This document shows positions 32,855 to 43,580 of a stretch of DNA of 64,000 nt, piece by piece. The notes under the pieces are model-generated. The model did not search any database. It worked only from the letters and a program-made list of their open reading frames with translations, and was not told the origin of the DNA. The stretch spans positions 682,001-746,000 of the forward strand of contig JAVHKY010000015.1 in assembly GCA_035079385.1 (NCBI GenBank). The letters run 5' to 3'. The stretch's first letter is position 1; every line of letters starts with the position of its first letter. Source of the stretch: Aspidiotus rigidus. Its lineage: Eukaryota > Arthropoda > Insecta > Hemiptera > Diaspididae. Both the position numbers and the translations under genes were made by a program.

Positions 32855-35362
32855 TAAACGAATCAGAAACGTTCTCAATTAAACGAATCCGTTCCTCTAA
32901 GTTACGGCTATCCATAATAAACGCGAAAAGACTAATACTCCGGTACGCTCCTCCCCCTTGAGTTTGATTACTTTATGCGGTACGTCAATTTAAAGTGTCG
33001 GAAGTTTGAGGTGAAATTGAGGGAGAAGAAAAATAAGAAGTTGTCTTCTCTAATGAAGGTTAATGGTGATGTGGTTGAGGAAGGGTCGTGTCGACGTTCA
33101 TAAATTCCATCCCCCCTCCTCCTAAATAATAGTCAGGTAGTGTTCAATGGTGATGAAACAGCCCTCCTTGAGAAAGGTTTGAAATTTAGTCTACCTCCCC
33201 TTAAGAAAGATGAAACCTTGGCTAATGTTGTTGCGGATCTTGCTGTTAAGATTGGCCCTGGTTTTAATACCCAGAAAGTTTGTGCCGAGATAGTCCGCAA
33301 TAACCCCCTCCCCCGCATGTGTAATAAATTGGAAGGAGTGATTCAAGGTTTAAAGAGGAAGATTAAAGAGGGAGATTAAAGAGGAAGATTTAATCGTCAC
33401 TAAGGCGGACAAGGGAAATGCTGTTGTGGTGATGGAGAAATCCGCCTATTCTTCCAAGGTTCACGAGGTACTCCAGCAGTGTGGTGCTAAAGAGAGTGAG
33501 GATTTCAGCTTCCCGAAGCACGTCAAAGAAGTTAGGAGTGACATCAACAGGAGTGAGGCTATTATCAAGACTCCTGCTCTGAAAAAAACCCTCTTTGTTC
33601 CTAACCCAACACCCCCCCTCCTATACGGGCTGCCTAAAGTGCATAAGAACAATACCCCGATGCGACCCGTTGTTTCTTTCGTCTCCTCCCCCACTTACCT
33701 CCTTGCCAAATCCCTTGACCGATGGTTCAAAAATCGCATTGATTTTGAATCTCCTCATTCGGTTTTGAATTCGGCCTCTTTAACTGATGTCCTGAAGGGC
33801 GTAAGTCTTCCCCCGGGAACGACCATCTGCTCTTTTGATGTTGTTGGTTTGTTTCCGAATATTCCCAAGGCTGCTATTATCCAGCGGATGGGTGAGCTAC
33901 TCATCAGAGCCAACATTCCTCACAATGAGCTTCAGGAATTCTTCGATCTTCTGAATACCTGCTGGTCCCCTAACTACTGCAAATTTGAAGGAAAATTTTT
34001 CGAGTTCCCCGATGAAGTAGGGATCCCTATTGGATCACCTTTAGGCTCTCTCATCTCCGAAGTTTTCATGTCTAAATTTGAACTTGACCTTTTTTCTTTG
34101 AACCAGGTGTTACTTAATCATATTCACTACTGGCACAGGTACGTTGATGACGTTCTATGTACCTGGACTGGTCACCCAGATCTCCTTGGTGAGTTTCTGA
34201 GGTATCTCAATTCCTGGTACCCTTCCATCAAATTTACGTTGGAAATAGGTGTATTTTCCATTAACTTTTTGGATTTATCGATCTCTATTATAGACGGTAT
34301 CCATGAGTTTGGAATTTACAGGAAAGATACTACGACCGATATTTTAGTCCACGGTGGTTCGTTCGGTCCTGTTGCTCACAAGATGGCTGCATTTCAAAGC
34401 CTAGTTCACAGACTGACTGTGCTTATATATTGTAAACAGTTCCGAAATGATGGAAGATGAATTAGAATTAGGAAATGGGGATTCACCGACATCAGTTACT
34501 ATGTTCTCGTCAGACTCAGATGGGAGACTATATTATTCTAATCGTATTCCGTTGAGTCAGTCCGCTTTTAAGAAAGAAGTACTCACAATAAAACACCTGG
34601 CTAGAGTGAATGGGGTCAATGTCGACGTTGACGTGATGGTTCGGAAGAAAGTTACAAGGAGCATTTTTGATTCCACCACCTCCCTCCCCCGAGAAATGAT
34701 CCGTGATCGCCGGTTGCGTTGGATCAGTCTCCCTTTTCTGGGGAAGTTCTCCCTCCAATTGGGTCGGGCCCTCCGCCCGTTTGGTTTCAGACCCGCGTTC
34801 TACAACCCTACAACAGTTAAGGGGTTGTTTGTGAGACTGAAGGACCCCATACCGATTGATGAGAGGAGTGGTGTTCATAAGTTGGAATGTGGGGATTGTG
34901 GAGGCTTTTATATTGGTGAGACCAGCCGCCAAATGAAAGTTAGAGTAGCTGAGCACCTGAAGTCTTGGGAGAAGGGACGCTTAGGGGAGTCAGCTTTCGC
35001 TGATCATTTGATAAACAATGGCCACAGCTTCCGTGAGGGATCCGAAAAGCTCCTCCATAAGGAGAATTCGTATCGAAAGCGCATCGCCCTTGAGTATATA
35101 TAGAGATAATGCGTCATCGCAACACTGACGGTATCACTGTACTCAACTCGTTCATTCCGGAGGATGGCCTGATCGAACTGGTCTATGATTCACACCGTGA
35201 TTTCTCGTTTAGCCAATCTTAATACCTTGTTCTTCTCCTCCGTTCGTCAGTTGCTTTCATTTCAGGCTTGAAGATGGTTTATTAACCGAAAGCGCTCGTC
35301 GTTTTGTATTTTCTGCGGTTTGCAAGGTTTTTTCTCCCTTCGGAGTATTCGTCTTTTCGCGA
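32855..35362 (+). mobile_element. PLE-A copy 1, with 11-bp TSD
   Basis: Penelope-like retroelement inserted in the minisatellite. CCCCTTCCTAT flanks it on both sides (32844-32854 and 35363-35373). The left end (32855-32945) is a minus-strand piece holding the end of the PLE terminal segment and the start of a PLE ORF (MDSRNLEERIRLIEN). From about 32965 the plus strand holds the main body. The right end is the PLE 3' terminal region (about 35225-35362) with the hammerhead-like core and ...CTTCGGAGTATTCG. Inverted 5' ends and partial tandem ends are known features of Penelope insertions. Confidence 0.85.
32965..35215 (+). pseudogene. PLE-A RT/GIY-YIG ORF (copy 1), near complete but disrupted
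   Basis: Order: FEVKLREKKNKKLSSLM (N-terminal region), ETALLEKGLKFSLPP (33152), KADKGNAVVVMEKSA (about 33402), LLYGLPKVHKNNTPMRPVVSF (about 33620), CSFDVVGLFPNIP (motif A), GIPIGSPLGSLISEVFMSKF, HYWHRYVDDVLCTW (motif C, about 34125-34165), HEFGIYRKDT, the basic linker, then the GIY-YIG module around 34870-34965 (GVHKL...GGFYIGETSRQMK) and the C-terminus (LIELVYDSH). Lesions: a small tandem duplication near 33370, a 124-bp insertion at 34418-34541, and a 2-bp TA insertion near 35100. The enzyme would combine reverse transcriptase and GIY-YIG endonuclease. Copy 1 is not functional. Confidence 0.85.
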
Positions 35363-35373
35363 CCCCTTCCTAT

Positions 35374-35460
35374 CATATATGGCTAGAAGGTCAAAATTTT
35401 TCCAAGTCCCCCTTCTATCATGTATAGCTCGGAGGTCGGAATTTTTCCATGTCCCCCCTC
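35374..35460. repeat. Minisatellite fragment, right side of the PLE insertion
   Basis: Continuation of the 32785-32854 array: CATATATGGCTAGAAGGTC, then AAGTCCCCCTTCTATCATG and so on, about two units. Confidence 0.75.
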
Positions 35461-36139
35461 CCCTGTCCGTGATGTCATCAACCGCGCTCGCGGACGAACA
35501 ATTCCTGGAAGTACCCCCAACAAAAAAGGATAGCGGGTTCTCCGCTAATGAAAATAGAAATCGAAAAAAAAAAATAATAAATAAATAACTCGAGTGCATC
35601 CAAGAGCTTGTAAAATGAACAAGAAAAAAATGGTTTTTACAATATGATATGCAGTAACTGTTTTCAATCGAAGATACTGATTTTTAACTCTTCCGTCCTA
35701 CAACTGAAGTCGCTCTAGGCCGTCAATTCTTCGGTTTATACTCACCGTAATCCTGTTTCCAAATACGTCAAAAATTAGATTCTGTACCCACAAATTTGTC
35801 CATTTCTCTAAGGTACCAATGTAGGTTCCAGTATCATTTTTCTTCGAACCAAATATATTATAATCATTACTCGGTCGGGGTTTCGCTCTCCTGAGAATGA
35901 AGTAACATTTTATTTATTGAAGAAATGTACTTCCACCTACTGAATATAAATTCCGCAAACAGTTTCACTCGTAAATTTGGGAACAAACTTCCTGCATTTA
36001 TTGAGTACTTTTTGTTTTTTGGTTTCTTCGCAAACACTGGCGGGCGTTGGCACACGTGACGAATGACAAAGAGAAGAAGAGAGAGTGAAAAAAAAAAAAC
36101 AATTTATAATCTTAGTACGAATGAAATCGAATGAACATC
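35461..36139. other. No gene recognised
   Basis: AT-rich, with an A-rich stretch near 35560-35580. ORFs on the minus strand (35867-36055, 35937-36272) have no recognisable features. Confidence 0.45.
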
Positions 36140-36439
36140 TTACCGCGGAAGTATAAGAAACAAGAAGATCGTGAACCGAAAGGTGAAGGAAAGTAAACAC
36201 TCGTGCAGAAACTGAGGAAATGAAAAATAGTACGTTTTTGTCCCCAGACTGTATCCGATATCTTCTAAACATTTTTCAAGTGTTGCGGGGGTAAGACTAT
36301 CAACGCATGTTACACCCTTTCCTGTTGTCATTATTAAACGAAAAATATTTTTCATCTTGTCGAGTCGGTTTCGTTCGTTGACATCAGCCAGGTCTATTAA
36401 AACGAAAATTTTCACATTATCGTAATCTTTCCGCCACAT
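36140..36439 (-). CDS. Hypothetical ORF, 99 aa, unrecognised
   Basis: ATG-started ORF encoding a soluble-looking stretch: VKIFVLIDLADVNERNRLDK, then MKNIFRLIMTTGKGVTCVDS and LTPATLEKCLEDIGYSLGTK. The last third becomes hydrophobic and aromatic (FSFPQFLHECLLSF) and may be read-through of non-coding sequence. The first ~65 residues have a composition typical of a folded alpha/beta protein, so this could be an exon or a fragment of a captured gene. I do not recognise the family, and no good donor site follows. Confidence 0.25.
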   Translation of the reverse strand: MWRKDYDNVKIFVLIDLADVNERNRLDKMKNIFRLIMTTGKGVTCVDSLTPATLEKCLEDIGYSLGTKTYYFSFPQFLHECLLSFTFRFTIFLFLILPR

Positions 36440-36925
36440 TAATTAAAAAGTATAAAATATAGGCCCAAATATAATCGTTTCGCGGTTATACTGATAATAG
36501 TAATTTAATTGGAGTATATACGCCTGTTGTGATAACGAATTCTCTTATTATTATTCAACAAAAAGCTTTAAAATGCATTATTTCACGAAAAGTAAAATAT
36601 TTACAACGAGAAAAGAGAAAGAGAGAAGCGAAAAATTTTAGAGTTTTCAGAAGGAAAAAGCGCGTTAATTATAATGATGTAAAGATTAGAACAAGCGAGG
36701 TTTTCTTAAATTACGTTTTCTTCATCCTTTCAGAAAAACGTCAGAAGTGACTGTAACGAAACCGCGCGTTTATTTGCAGTAATCGTTTAAGGTTCTTTCC
36801 TCTCTTCAAAATAAACCGACTTCGCGTCGTCTGTTTGATAAAAATTTTTCGCCAACTTGTTCCTTTCATATCTTCTAATGTACTTGGAAAATTGTCTGGG
36901 ATTGTTTTACGAAACACGAGTTAGC
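36440..36925. other. No gene recognised
   Basis: AT-rich sequence with no supported feature; the ORF at 36529-36750 is lysine/arginine-rich, low complexity. Confidence 0.45.
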
Positions 36926-37390
36926 TTCTAACCTCGGGTTAACGTAACCCGAAATCGAGCATTTACGGTTGGAGGGGTTCGGTTGACTCGTGCGGTAAAA
37001 CCAGGTCTCAAAGAGAGAATAAAAAAGCACCCACCTACTATTAAATACCAATTCAATTTAGAGTGACGAACGTTGCGCGAAGGTTTCACACAACGATTCC
37101 ATTTTGGTCTTAAATAATACGAATCGATTTGGTCCACTAAGTTACGGCCAGAAATGATGGAAAAAACACTTCACAATACTCGAGAGAGTAAACTGAAGGA
37201 AAGCTAAATTCGGTTAAACAACTATTCTCAAGCAAAGATGAAAAGCGACTCAACGAAAAGAAAGAGAGACGGCAACTATCACATCAGCGAAAATCATGAT
37301 AGAGACGGCAGGAGTTCTCCTTATGGAGTTTTTTCGATCCCTCACGGAAGTTGTGGCCGCTGTTTATTAGATGATGAGCAAAAGCTGACT

Positions 37391-39335
37391 TTAATACCCA
37401 GAAAGTCTGTGCTGAAATAGTCCGCAATAACCTCCTCCCTCGCATGAGTAACAAATTGGGAGGAGTGATCCAAGGTGTAAAGAAGAAGATTAAGGAGGGA
37501 GATTTAATCGTCACTAAGGCTGACAAGGGCAATGCTGTTGTGGTGATGGAGAAATCCGCCTATGCTCGTAAGGTCCACGAACTGCTCCTGCAATTTGGTG
37601 CTAAAGAGAGTGAAGACTTCGGTTTCCCTAAGCATGTTAAAGAAGTTAGGAGTGTATCAACAAGTGTGAGGCTATTATCAAAACTCAAGCTATGAGAAAA
37701 GCCCTAATTAAACGAATCCGCCAGAAGTTGCTTTCATTTCAGGTTTGAAGATGGTTGTTTAACCGAAAGCGCTCCCTTCGTTTTTATTTTCTGCGGTTTG
37801 CATTTGTTTACTCTCCCCTTGGAGTATTCGTTTTTTCGTTTAAGAAAAGCCCTACTTGATCCTAACCCCACTCCCCCCTCCTTTACAGGTTACCCGAAGT
37901 GCATAAGAATAATATCCCGATGAGGCCCGTTATCCCTTTCATTTCCTCTCCTACCTACCTCCTTGCCAAACTCCTGGACCGATGGTTCAAACATCGCATT
38001 GATTTTGAATCTCCTCACTCGGTCTCGAACTCGGCCTTTTTAACTGACGTCCTGAAAGATGTAAGTCTTTCCCCTGGAACGACCATCTGCTCGTTTCATG
38101 TTGTTGGTTTGTTCTCGAATATTCCTAAGGCGGCTACTATCCAGCGTATGGGTGAGCTTCTTGTGAAGGATAACATTCATCATAATGAGTTTCAAGAATT
38201 TATTGATCCCCTAAATATTTGCTGGTCCCCCAACTATTGTAAATTCGAAGAGAAATTTTTCGAGTTCTCTGATGAAGTAGGGATCCCTATTGGGTCACCT
38301 TTAGGCTCTTTCATCTCCGAAATTTTCAAGTCTAAGTTTAAACTTGACTCTTTTCCTCGAACCAGGTGTTACCTAATCATATTCAGCATTGGCACCGGCA
38401 CGTTGATGACGTTCTATGCGGATGGACTGGTCCCTCAGATCTCTTTGGTGAGTTTCTGAGGTATCTCAACTCCTGGTACCCTCCCATAAAATTTTAGGGG
38501 TATCTTCCACTAACTTTTAGATTTATGTATATCTGTAGTAGACGGTATCCATGAATTGAAATATACAGGAATTATACTACGACCGATGTTTTAATCCACG
38601 GAGGTTCGCTCTGTCTTGTTGCTCATAAGATGGCTGCTTTCAATAGCCTAGTTCACAGACTGACTCATTGTATTCCTTTGGGTCAGGCTGCCTTCAAGAA
38701 AGAATTACTCACAATAAAACATTTTGCCAGAGTGAATGGGGTCAATGTCGACGTTGACGTGATGGTTCGGAGGAGACTTACGAAGAGCATTCTTGATTCC
38801 ACCACCTCCCTCCCCAGAGACACGATCCGTGATCGTCGTATGCGCAGGATCAGTCTTCCTTTCTTGGGGAAGTTCTCCCTCCAATGGGGTCGGACCCACC
38901 ACCCCTTTAGTTTCAGACCAGCTTTTTACAACCCGACCACAGTTGAAGGGTTGTTTGTGAGACTGAAGGACGCCATACCCACTGATGAGAGGAGCGGTGT
39001 TTATAAGATGGAATGTGGGGATTGTGAAGACTTTTACATTGGCAAGACCAGCAGCCAAATGAAAGTGAGAGTAGCTGAGCATCCAAAGCCTTGGAATAAG
39101 GGACATTTGGAGGAGTCACCTTTTGTTGATCATTTAATAAACAGTGGCCACAATTTTCGTGAGGGATCGGAAAGGCTCCTCCATAAAGAGAACTCCTACC
39201 GTAAACGCATCGCCTTCGAGCATATAGAGATAATGCGTCATCTCAACACCAATGGCATTACTGTACTTAACTCTTACATTCCGGAAGGTGGCTTGATTGA
39301 ACTTGTTTATGATTCACACTACGGTTTCTCTCTAG
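37391..39335 (+). pseudogene. PLE-A RT/GIY-YIG ORF (copy 2), disrupted
   Basis: Pieces in order: KKIKEGDLIVTKADKGNAVV (37490), the 137-bp insertion at 37707-37843, MHKNNIPMRPVIPFISSPTY (37899), CSFHVVGLFSNIP (the motif A Asp replaced by His), GIPIGSPLGSFISEIFKSKF, a frameshift before the YVDD region, then from 38630 the linker RVNGVNVDVDVMVRRRLT and the GIY-YIG part (SGVYKMECGDCEDFYIGKTS) to LIELVYDSHYGF. The loss of the catalytic Asp and several frameshifts make it non-functional. Confidence 0.8.
37707..37843 (+). mobile_element. 137-bp PLE terminal-only insertion, 11-bp TSD
   Basis: The direct repeat GAAAAGCCCTA (37696-37706 and 37844-37854) flanks a 137-bp insert in the PLE-A copy 2 ORF. 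The insert starts with ATTAAACGAATCCG, the complement of the PLE ORF start (CGGATTCGTTTAAT). It then contains only the last part of the PLE 3' region: the hammerhead-like core TTTGAAGATGG...AACCGAAAGCGC, the CTGCGGTTTGC box, and GGAGTATTCG. There is no coding sequence. It is either an extreme 5'-truncated PLE insertion or a retrozyme-like non-autonomous element. Confidence 0.8.
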
Positions 39336-39479
39336 CTTCTCTCCTTCGTTTGTCAGTTGCTTTCATTTCAGTCCTGAAGATGGTTTATTGAGCGAAAGCG
39401 TAATTTTTTCTGCGGTTTGCGTTATTTACTCTCCCTTTCGAAGTATTCTTCCTTTCGCTTTAAAAATATTAGGTTCTTG

Positions 39480-40625
39480 ATCTTATCAGCTAAGGAAAGC
39501 GAATTTTTTACGGAGTAAGGAGACTTAAACTCAATGCGAGATTCAAACCACCGGTCCAATTATTTGTCGAGACAGTAAGTAGGGGAAGTGATGTAAGAAA
39601 CGACAGGTCGCATCGGGGTACCGTTTTGTGTGTCTTAGACAACTCGCAGAGGAGGGGAGGCACTAAATTAGATTCAAGCAGCCATCTCTTTACCGAAGAC
39701 CTGTTATAATGATAATAGTACTTTTGTAATAACACTCCAAACCTCTTTGACATAGTTAGGGACTGGTGAAGATAAAGTAATAGACTTCTCACTACGACTA
39801 TAGCATCCGTTTTATCTGCTTCTGTAAGAATAGATCTCCCCTCCTGAGCTTCTTCCCCAGACCATTTGTCACCTCTCTGAAGTCGAGTATTGCGCACTAG
39901 ATCAGCACACGTTTTTTGAGTATTGACACCGGGTCCAATCTTAACAGTTAAATCGGCGACAACAGTCGCCAGGCCATCATCATTGTTGATGGGGGGTAGG
40001 ATGAACTTCAAACCTTTCTCCAACATAGAGTAAACTCTACCCGACAGCAATTCATTATACGGGGCTGGATTTCTTGAACTGTACCAGGGTCAGTAACACC
40101 TCCCTTGACGGTTTTGGTCCAAAAGGGAGATCTTTTTGTTTTTCTTAGCCTCGAAGGTTAGCCTCAAATAGACGACAATTGTCATTAACAGATCGAATAA
40201 ATGGTTCTAACTCACATGATGGATGAAGTAAGAGAGCCTTGAATGTACAAAGAGGTTCAGTCTAGTGGTCACATTATGCTGTCCATACCATCTCCAAAGC
40301 TCAGATCTGATCAATTTCTCGGCCATGTATTTTTCCTATTTTTCGGTGGTATATTTGCAGTCGGAATAGAACCGGAACTCACAAAACTAGGTTTCAACCG
40401 TAACTTTAGGCACTGACTGACGTAGAAACCAAATTTGCGACGAATAAGACAACCCTTGCTTACGAAATGTCGAGTAAAGGAACCGTAAATACACCGCATT
40501 TGCGCAAATAATGGAAAAAACACTCCACAATACTTGAACGAGTAAACTGAAGGAAAGCTACAAAAGACGCAGAAAATTGTACGAGTCGCGAGTACTTTCG
40601 ATTAAACAACCATTCTCAAGCGAAG
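39480..40625 (-). pseudogene. PLE 5' part on the minus strand (terminal segment plus ORF N-terminal half)
   Basis: Read on the minus strand from 40625: a terminal segment with TTGAGAATGG...AATCGAAAG and TTCTGCG, then an ORF start region, CIYGSFTRHFVSKGCLIRRK and LKLRLKPSF (parallel to the intact copy's RCSYSSHISFLRKCLRLILK), a degraded middle, then MLEKGLKFILPPINNDDGLA, TVVADLTVKIGPGVNTQK and a decayed RT beginning (PPLLCELSKTHK). The RT catalytic half and endonuclease are absent; the fragment ends against PLE-A copy 2. Confidence 0.65.
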
Positions 40626-40824
40626 ATAAAAAGTTTTTTTTTCATTTTTGGTTTAAAATAACTAAAGAAATAGAGAAAATAACACGTGATTTTATAAATT
40701 TGCTAAAACACAAAATTACATACCTTTTTTATTCTTTCGTTAGCCTTCAGGAAACAGCACCCGAAGCTTTAGTATGAAAAAAAAATCAAAAATTTTTACA
40801 AAAATTATAATTAAACTGAACATT
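40626..40824. other. No gene recognised
   Basis: Short AT-rich spacer between PLE sequence and the orphan ORF. Confidence 0.4.
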
Positions 40825-41484
40825 TTACGCTTTTACGTAAATACCGTAAACTGAAGCGGTGACTGAGGTGGGCTGTGAGAGAATCCTTATTATCTCCATC
40901 ATACCTTTAAAGTAGCAAACGGAACGATCGTTGTAAGATGCCAGCATATTTCTCCCCTTTCGTTCACTGAGGTCCAGCGCGTTTATGACGCGTGTGAGAA
41001 TACTGGCGATTGTAGAGGCCATGACATCCACCAAATAACCGTTCGGTGCGTCGCTCCACGGTACACCGGACTGTAGTAGTCGATTGAGTACCGCGATCGT
41101 TTGATCGCGCACGGCTTTGACGGAAAACTGAATCCCTCGAACTTCCAGCACAGTGCGGCGAAAATCTAATAAGGGTACATACAACCCGGGATGTTCAGGG
41201 TCGAAGGCGGCCATTACAGGAGACGGAGAATGTCCACGCGGCGGAGACGGACTTTCGGAGATTACCTGATGAAGCGGAAGTTGAGGAAATAATTTTGGAG
41301 GTAAATATGGAATCTCTTCGTGTAGAAAACCGTGTTGACTTCCGCTAGCGCTACGACACTGGTGGAAAGCTATGAGCCGGAGATAAAAATCGCGCGTACC
41401 TTGAGGTGAATCGAAGACCTGGTTAAACAACGCTCGTATAAAGAACACTTCGTTAACGGAGGGAAGTTGTGTGAGATTACGTAG
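40825..41484 (-). CDS. Orphan ORF, about 220 codons open, possible captured or viral-derived gene
   Basis: The minus-strand frame is open from just after a TAA near 41487 to a stop at 40825. The N-terminal part (NLTQLPSVNEVFFIRALFNQ) has no ATG; the first in-frame ATG starts MAAFDPEHPGLYVPLLDFRR, about 129 codons before the stop. Other features: a Pro/Ser-rich stretch SESPSPPRGHSPSP, then a helical region (VDVMASTIASILTRVINALD) and a C-terminus MMEIIRILSQPTSVT. It has a visibly higher GC content than its flanks and no frameshift, unusual in this debris-rich region. I do not recognise the family. Options: host exon, endogenous viral fragment, or TE accessory ORF. Confidence 0.35.
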   Translation of the reverse strand, partial: LRNLTQLPSVNEVFFIRALFNQVFDSPQGTRDFYLRLIAFHQCRSASGSQHGFLHEEIPYLPPKLFPQLPLHQVISESPSPPRGHSPSPVMAAFDPEHPGLYVPLLDFRRTVLEVRGIQFSVKAVRDQTIAVLNRLLQSGVPWSDAPNGYLVDVMASTIASILTRVINALDLSERKGRNMLASYNDRSVCYFKGMMEIIRILSQPTSVTASVYGIYVKA

Positions 41485-41700
41485 GTATTATAATGCGACT
41501 GCACTCGTGGAAAGGATCATATGAACTAAAAAAAGATGTCAGTACAAATACATCGACGAGTTGAATGTTAATGAATAATCACGACACATTCACACATGAA
41601 CATTATCGTAAACTATCGTACGACTGTATAATAAGGACCGTAATCTACGACTGACAGAATAGAAAGAGACAAGATAATACCAGCTATCTTTCACATATAT
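41485..41700. other. No gene recognised
   Basis: Spacer between the orphan ORF and the next PLE copy; nothing recognised. Confidence 0.4.
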
Positions 41701-41704
41701 CCAC

Positions 41705-43062
41705 TTTTCGAGTTGTCTAAGGAACACAAAAAAGGTACCCCGATGCGACCTGTCATTTCTTACACCTCTTCGCCCGCTTACTCTCTCGCCAAATATTTCG
41801 ACCGGTAGTTCAAACCTCGCATTGAGTGTGAGTCTTCTTACTCCGTGAAAAATTCGTTTTCCTCAGCTGATAAGGGTAAGGACGAAATAGTTTCTCTAGG
41901 CACCACCCTACGTTCTTTTGACGTGGTCGGTATATTCGGCTAAAGCGGCTACTATTCAACATACAGGCGACCTTCTCTTTCAACCCGATACTCCCTACGA
42001 GGAGTTATGGGAATTTTGATTTACTTAATGTTTGCTGGTCCTCTAATTTCTGTAAATTTAATGGGAAATTTTTCGAGTTTCCTGAGGAGGTTGGTATTCC
42101 CATATTTGGTTCCTTCGTTTCAGAGGACTTTATGTCTAAGTTTGAGGCTGACCTGTTTTCCTCGGGCCAAGTATTCTTGAATCTTGTTCATTATTGGCAC
42201 AGGTATGTAGATGACGTACTATGTACGTGGGCCGGCCCTCAAGATCTCCTTAGTGAGTACCTCAAGTATCTAAATGTACAATATCCCTCCACTAAATTTT
42301 CCTTAGAAGTTCGAGACTCTTCTATTAACTTCTTGGACCTAACTGTCGCAGGGAGAGATGGGCTCCATGAGTTTGCTTTATATAGAAAAGATACTTCGAC
42401 CGATATCGATGTCCACGGTTCGTCATCCTGCCCTGTCGCCCATAAGATAACTCCGTTCAACAGCTTTATTCATCGACTGACCCACATCCCGTTGAGTCAG
42501 TCGGCTTTCCAAAAAGAGCTCCTTACTATAAAATACTTGAGGTCAACTTGGATATCGACCTTATAGTCCTTAGAAAGATTACGCGGCAATGCCTTAATTC
42601 CACTACCTCCCTCCCCCGCGATTCAAGCCGCAATAGTAGGAAGCGTTGGATCAGACTTCCTTATCTGGGGAAGTTCTCTGCAAAGTTGTCCCGTTTTTTT
42701 CCACCCTGCTTTCTACAACCCTACGACAGTGAAAGGACTTTTTGTTAGGTTGAAAGATCCTGCCCCACCTCTAGAAAAGAGTGGAGTCTTACGTTTACCT
42801 TATAGGAACTGTAATGGTATTTATGTTAGCAAGACCGGTCGTCAGCTTAAGATCAGGGTGTCTGAACATAGAAAGGCGTGGGAAAATCGCCCTTTACTGA
42901 CCATCTAATCACCTGAGGTCACCGTTTTAGGGAGGAGTCCGAAACCCTCTTCCACAGAGAGATTCTTTTTAGAAAATACTGAGATAATTCGCCGTCTACA
43001 CGGAGACAACTTAACTGTACTTGACTGGTACATTCCCGATGAAGGATTGGTTGAACTAGTTC
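41705..43062 (+). pseudogene. PLE-A-related copy, 5'-truncated
   Basis: It starts within the RT (LSKEHKKGTPMRPVISYTSS), has a stop where FDRWF is expected, then RSFDVVGIF (motif A), and from 42132 an open stretch with HYWHRYVDDVLCTWAGPQDL (motif C), INFLDLTVAGRDGLHEFALY and HSSSCPVAHK-like sequence. After a deletion near 42540 the linker follows (DIDLIVLRKITRQCLNSTTS), then a decayed GIY-YIG domain (GVLRLPYRNCNGIYVSKTGR, about 42780-42845) and a C-terminus near 43062. It is more diverged than copies 1-3, and closer to the intact ORF at 62426 in places (LFSSGQV). Confidence 0.75.
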
Positions 43063-43580
43063 AACGTCTTCACAACCATCCTGCACTATCCTCAAATCTC
43101 CGTCCACCATCGTATATTCCACCCTCACCACAACCAAAACTCCATGACCAACCTATGTTCCCATTAGCACACCCCTTGAAGTTCCACTGTCTTAACCATA
43201 TCGTTCCCTCAATTCCTCCTTGGCTCTTTACTCCACCCAGAATAATTCGCGACCTTAAACGCTTGCCTCGTCTTCCAACACCTTCCGGCATGGTTCACTC
43301 ATTGGTCTAATCTGAAATCACACTCAAACAAACTATAGCCCAAATTAAAAATATTCCCATCCCGTGGGACTCTTCAAATCTCTTGAAACGCAGAGAGGAA
43401 ATAGTCATCACCCGTCACAGAATCGGCCACACCAGACTCACACACCTATCTCATGCCTCTCTCATACCCTCATTGCGAATCTGAACTCCCAATTCGTTCA
43501 ACACATCTTCTGCTGCCCCAACTTGACCCAGCTCCCCGCTAGCAGCTTGTAAATTAGTAATAATAATAAAAAAAAAAAAG
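43063..43580 (+). pseudogene. LINE 3' end with (TAA)n/poly(A) tail
   Basis: From about 43200 the frame reads IVPSIPPWLFTPPRIIRDLK, followed at about 43395 by RREEIVITRHRIGHTRLTHL and, after a frameshift, a Cys-containing end (SSAAPT). RxRxGHTxLTH followed by Cys is typical of the 3' end of ORF2 in Jockey-like LINEs. It ends in TTAGTAATAATAATAAAAAA (43554-43580), a simple-repeat/poly(A) tail. 5'-truncated, directly abutting the PLE. Confidence 0.6.

Larger units (their letters stand above)
36928..39467 (+). mobile_element. PLE-A copy 2, with inverted 5' arm
   Basis: Two head-to-head parts. The minus arm (37390 down to 36928) encodes, on the minus strand, the PLE C-terminus (SAFAHHLINSGHNFREGSKK), then after an internal deletion the 3' terminal segment (37236-37155), then the start of a following PLE ORF (GRNLVDQIDSYYL). 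The plus arm starts at 37391 inside the PLE N-terminal coding region (TQKVCAEIV) and runs to the 3' terminal segment ending near 39460. The same junction between arms occurs in PLE-A copy 3 (54632/54633). No TSD could be read. Confidence 0.7.

Noticed and set aside
37284..37532. Minus-strand ORF across the inverted PLE junction
   Set aside because: Only its C-terminal half is real PLE coding sequence; the N-terminal half is the antisense of the plus arm. The same applies to 54316-54774.
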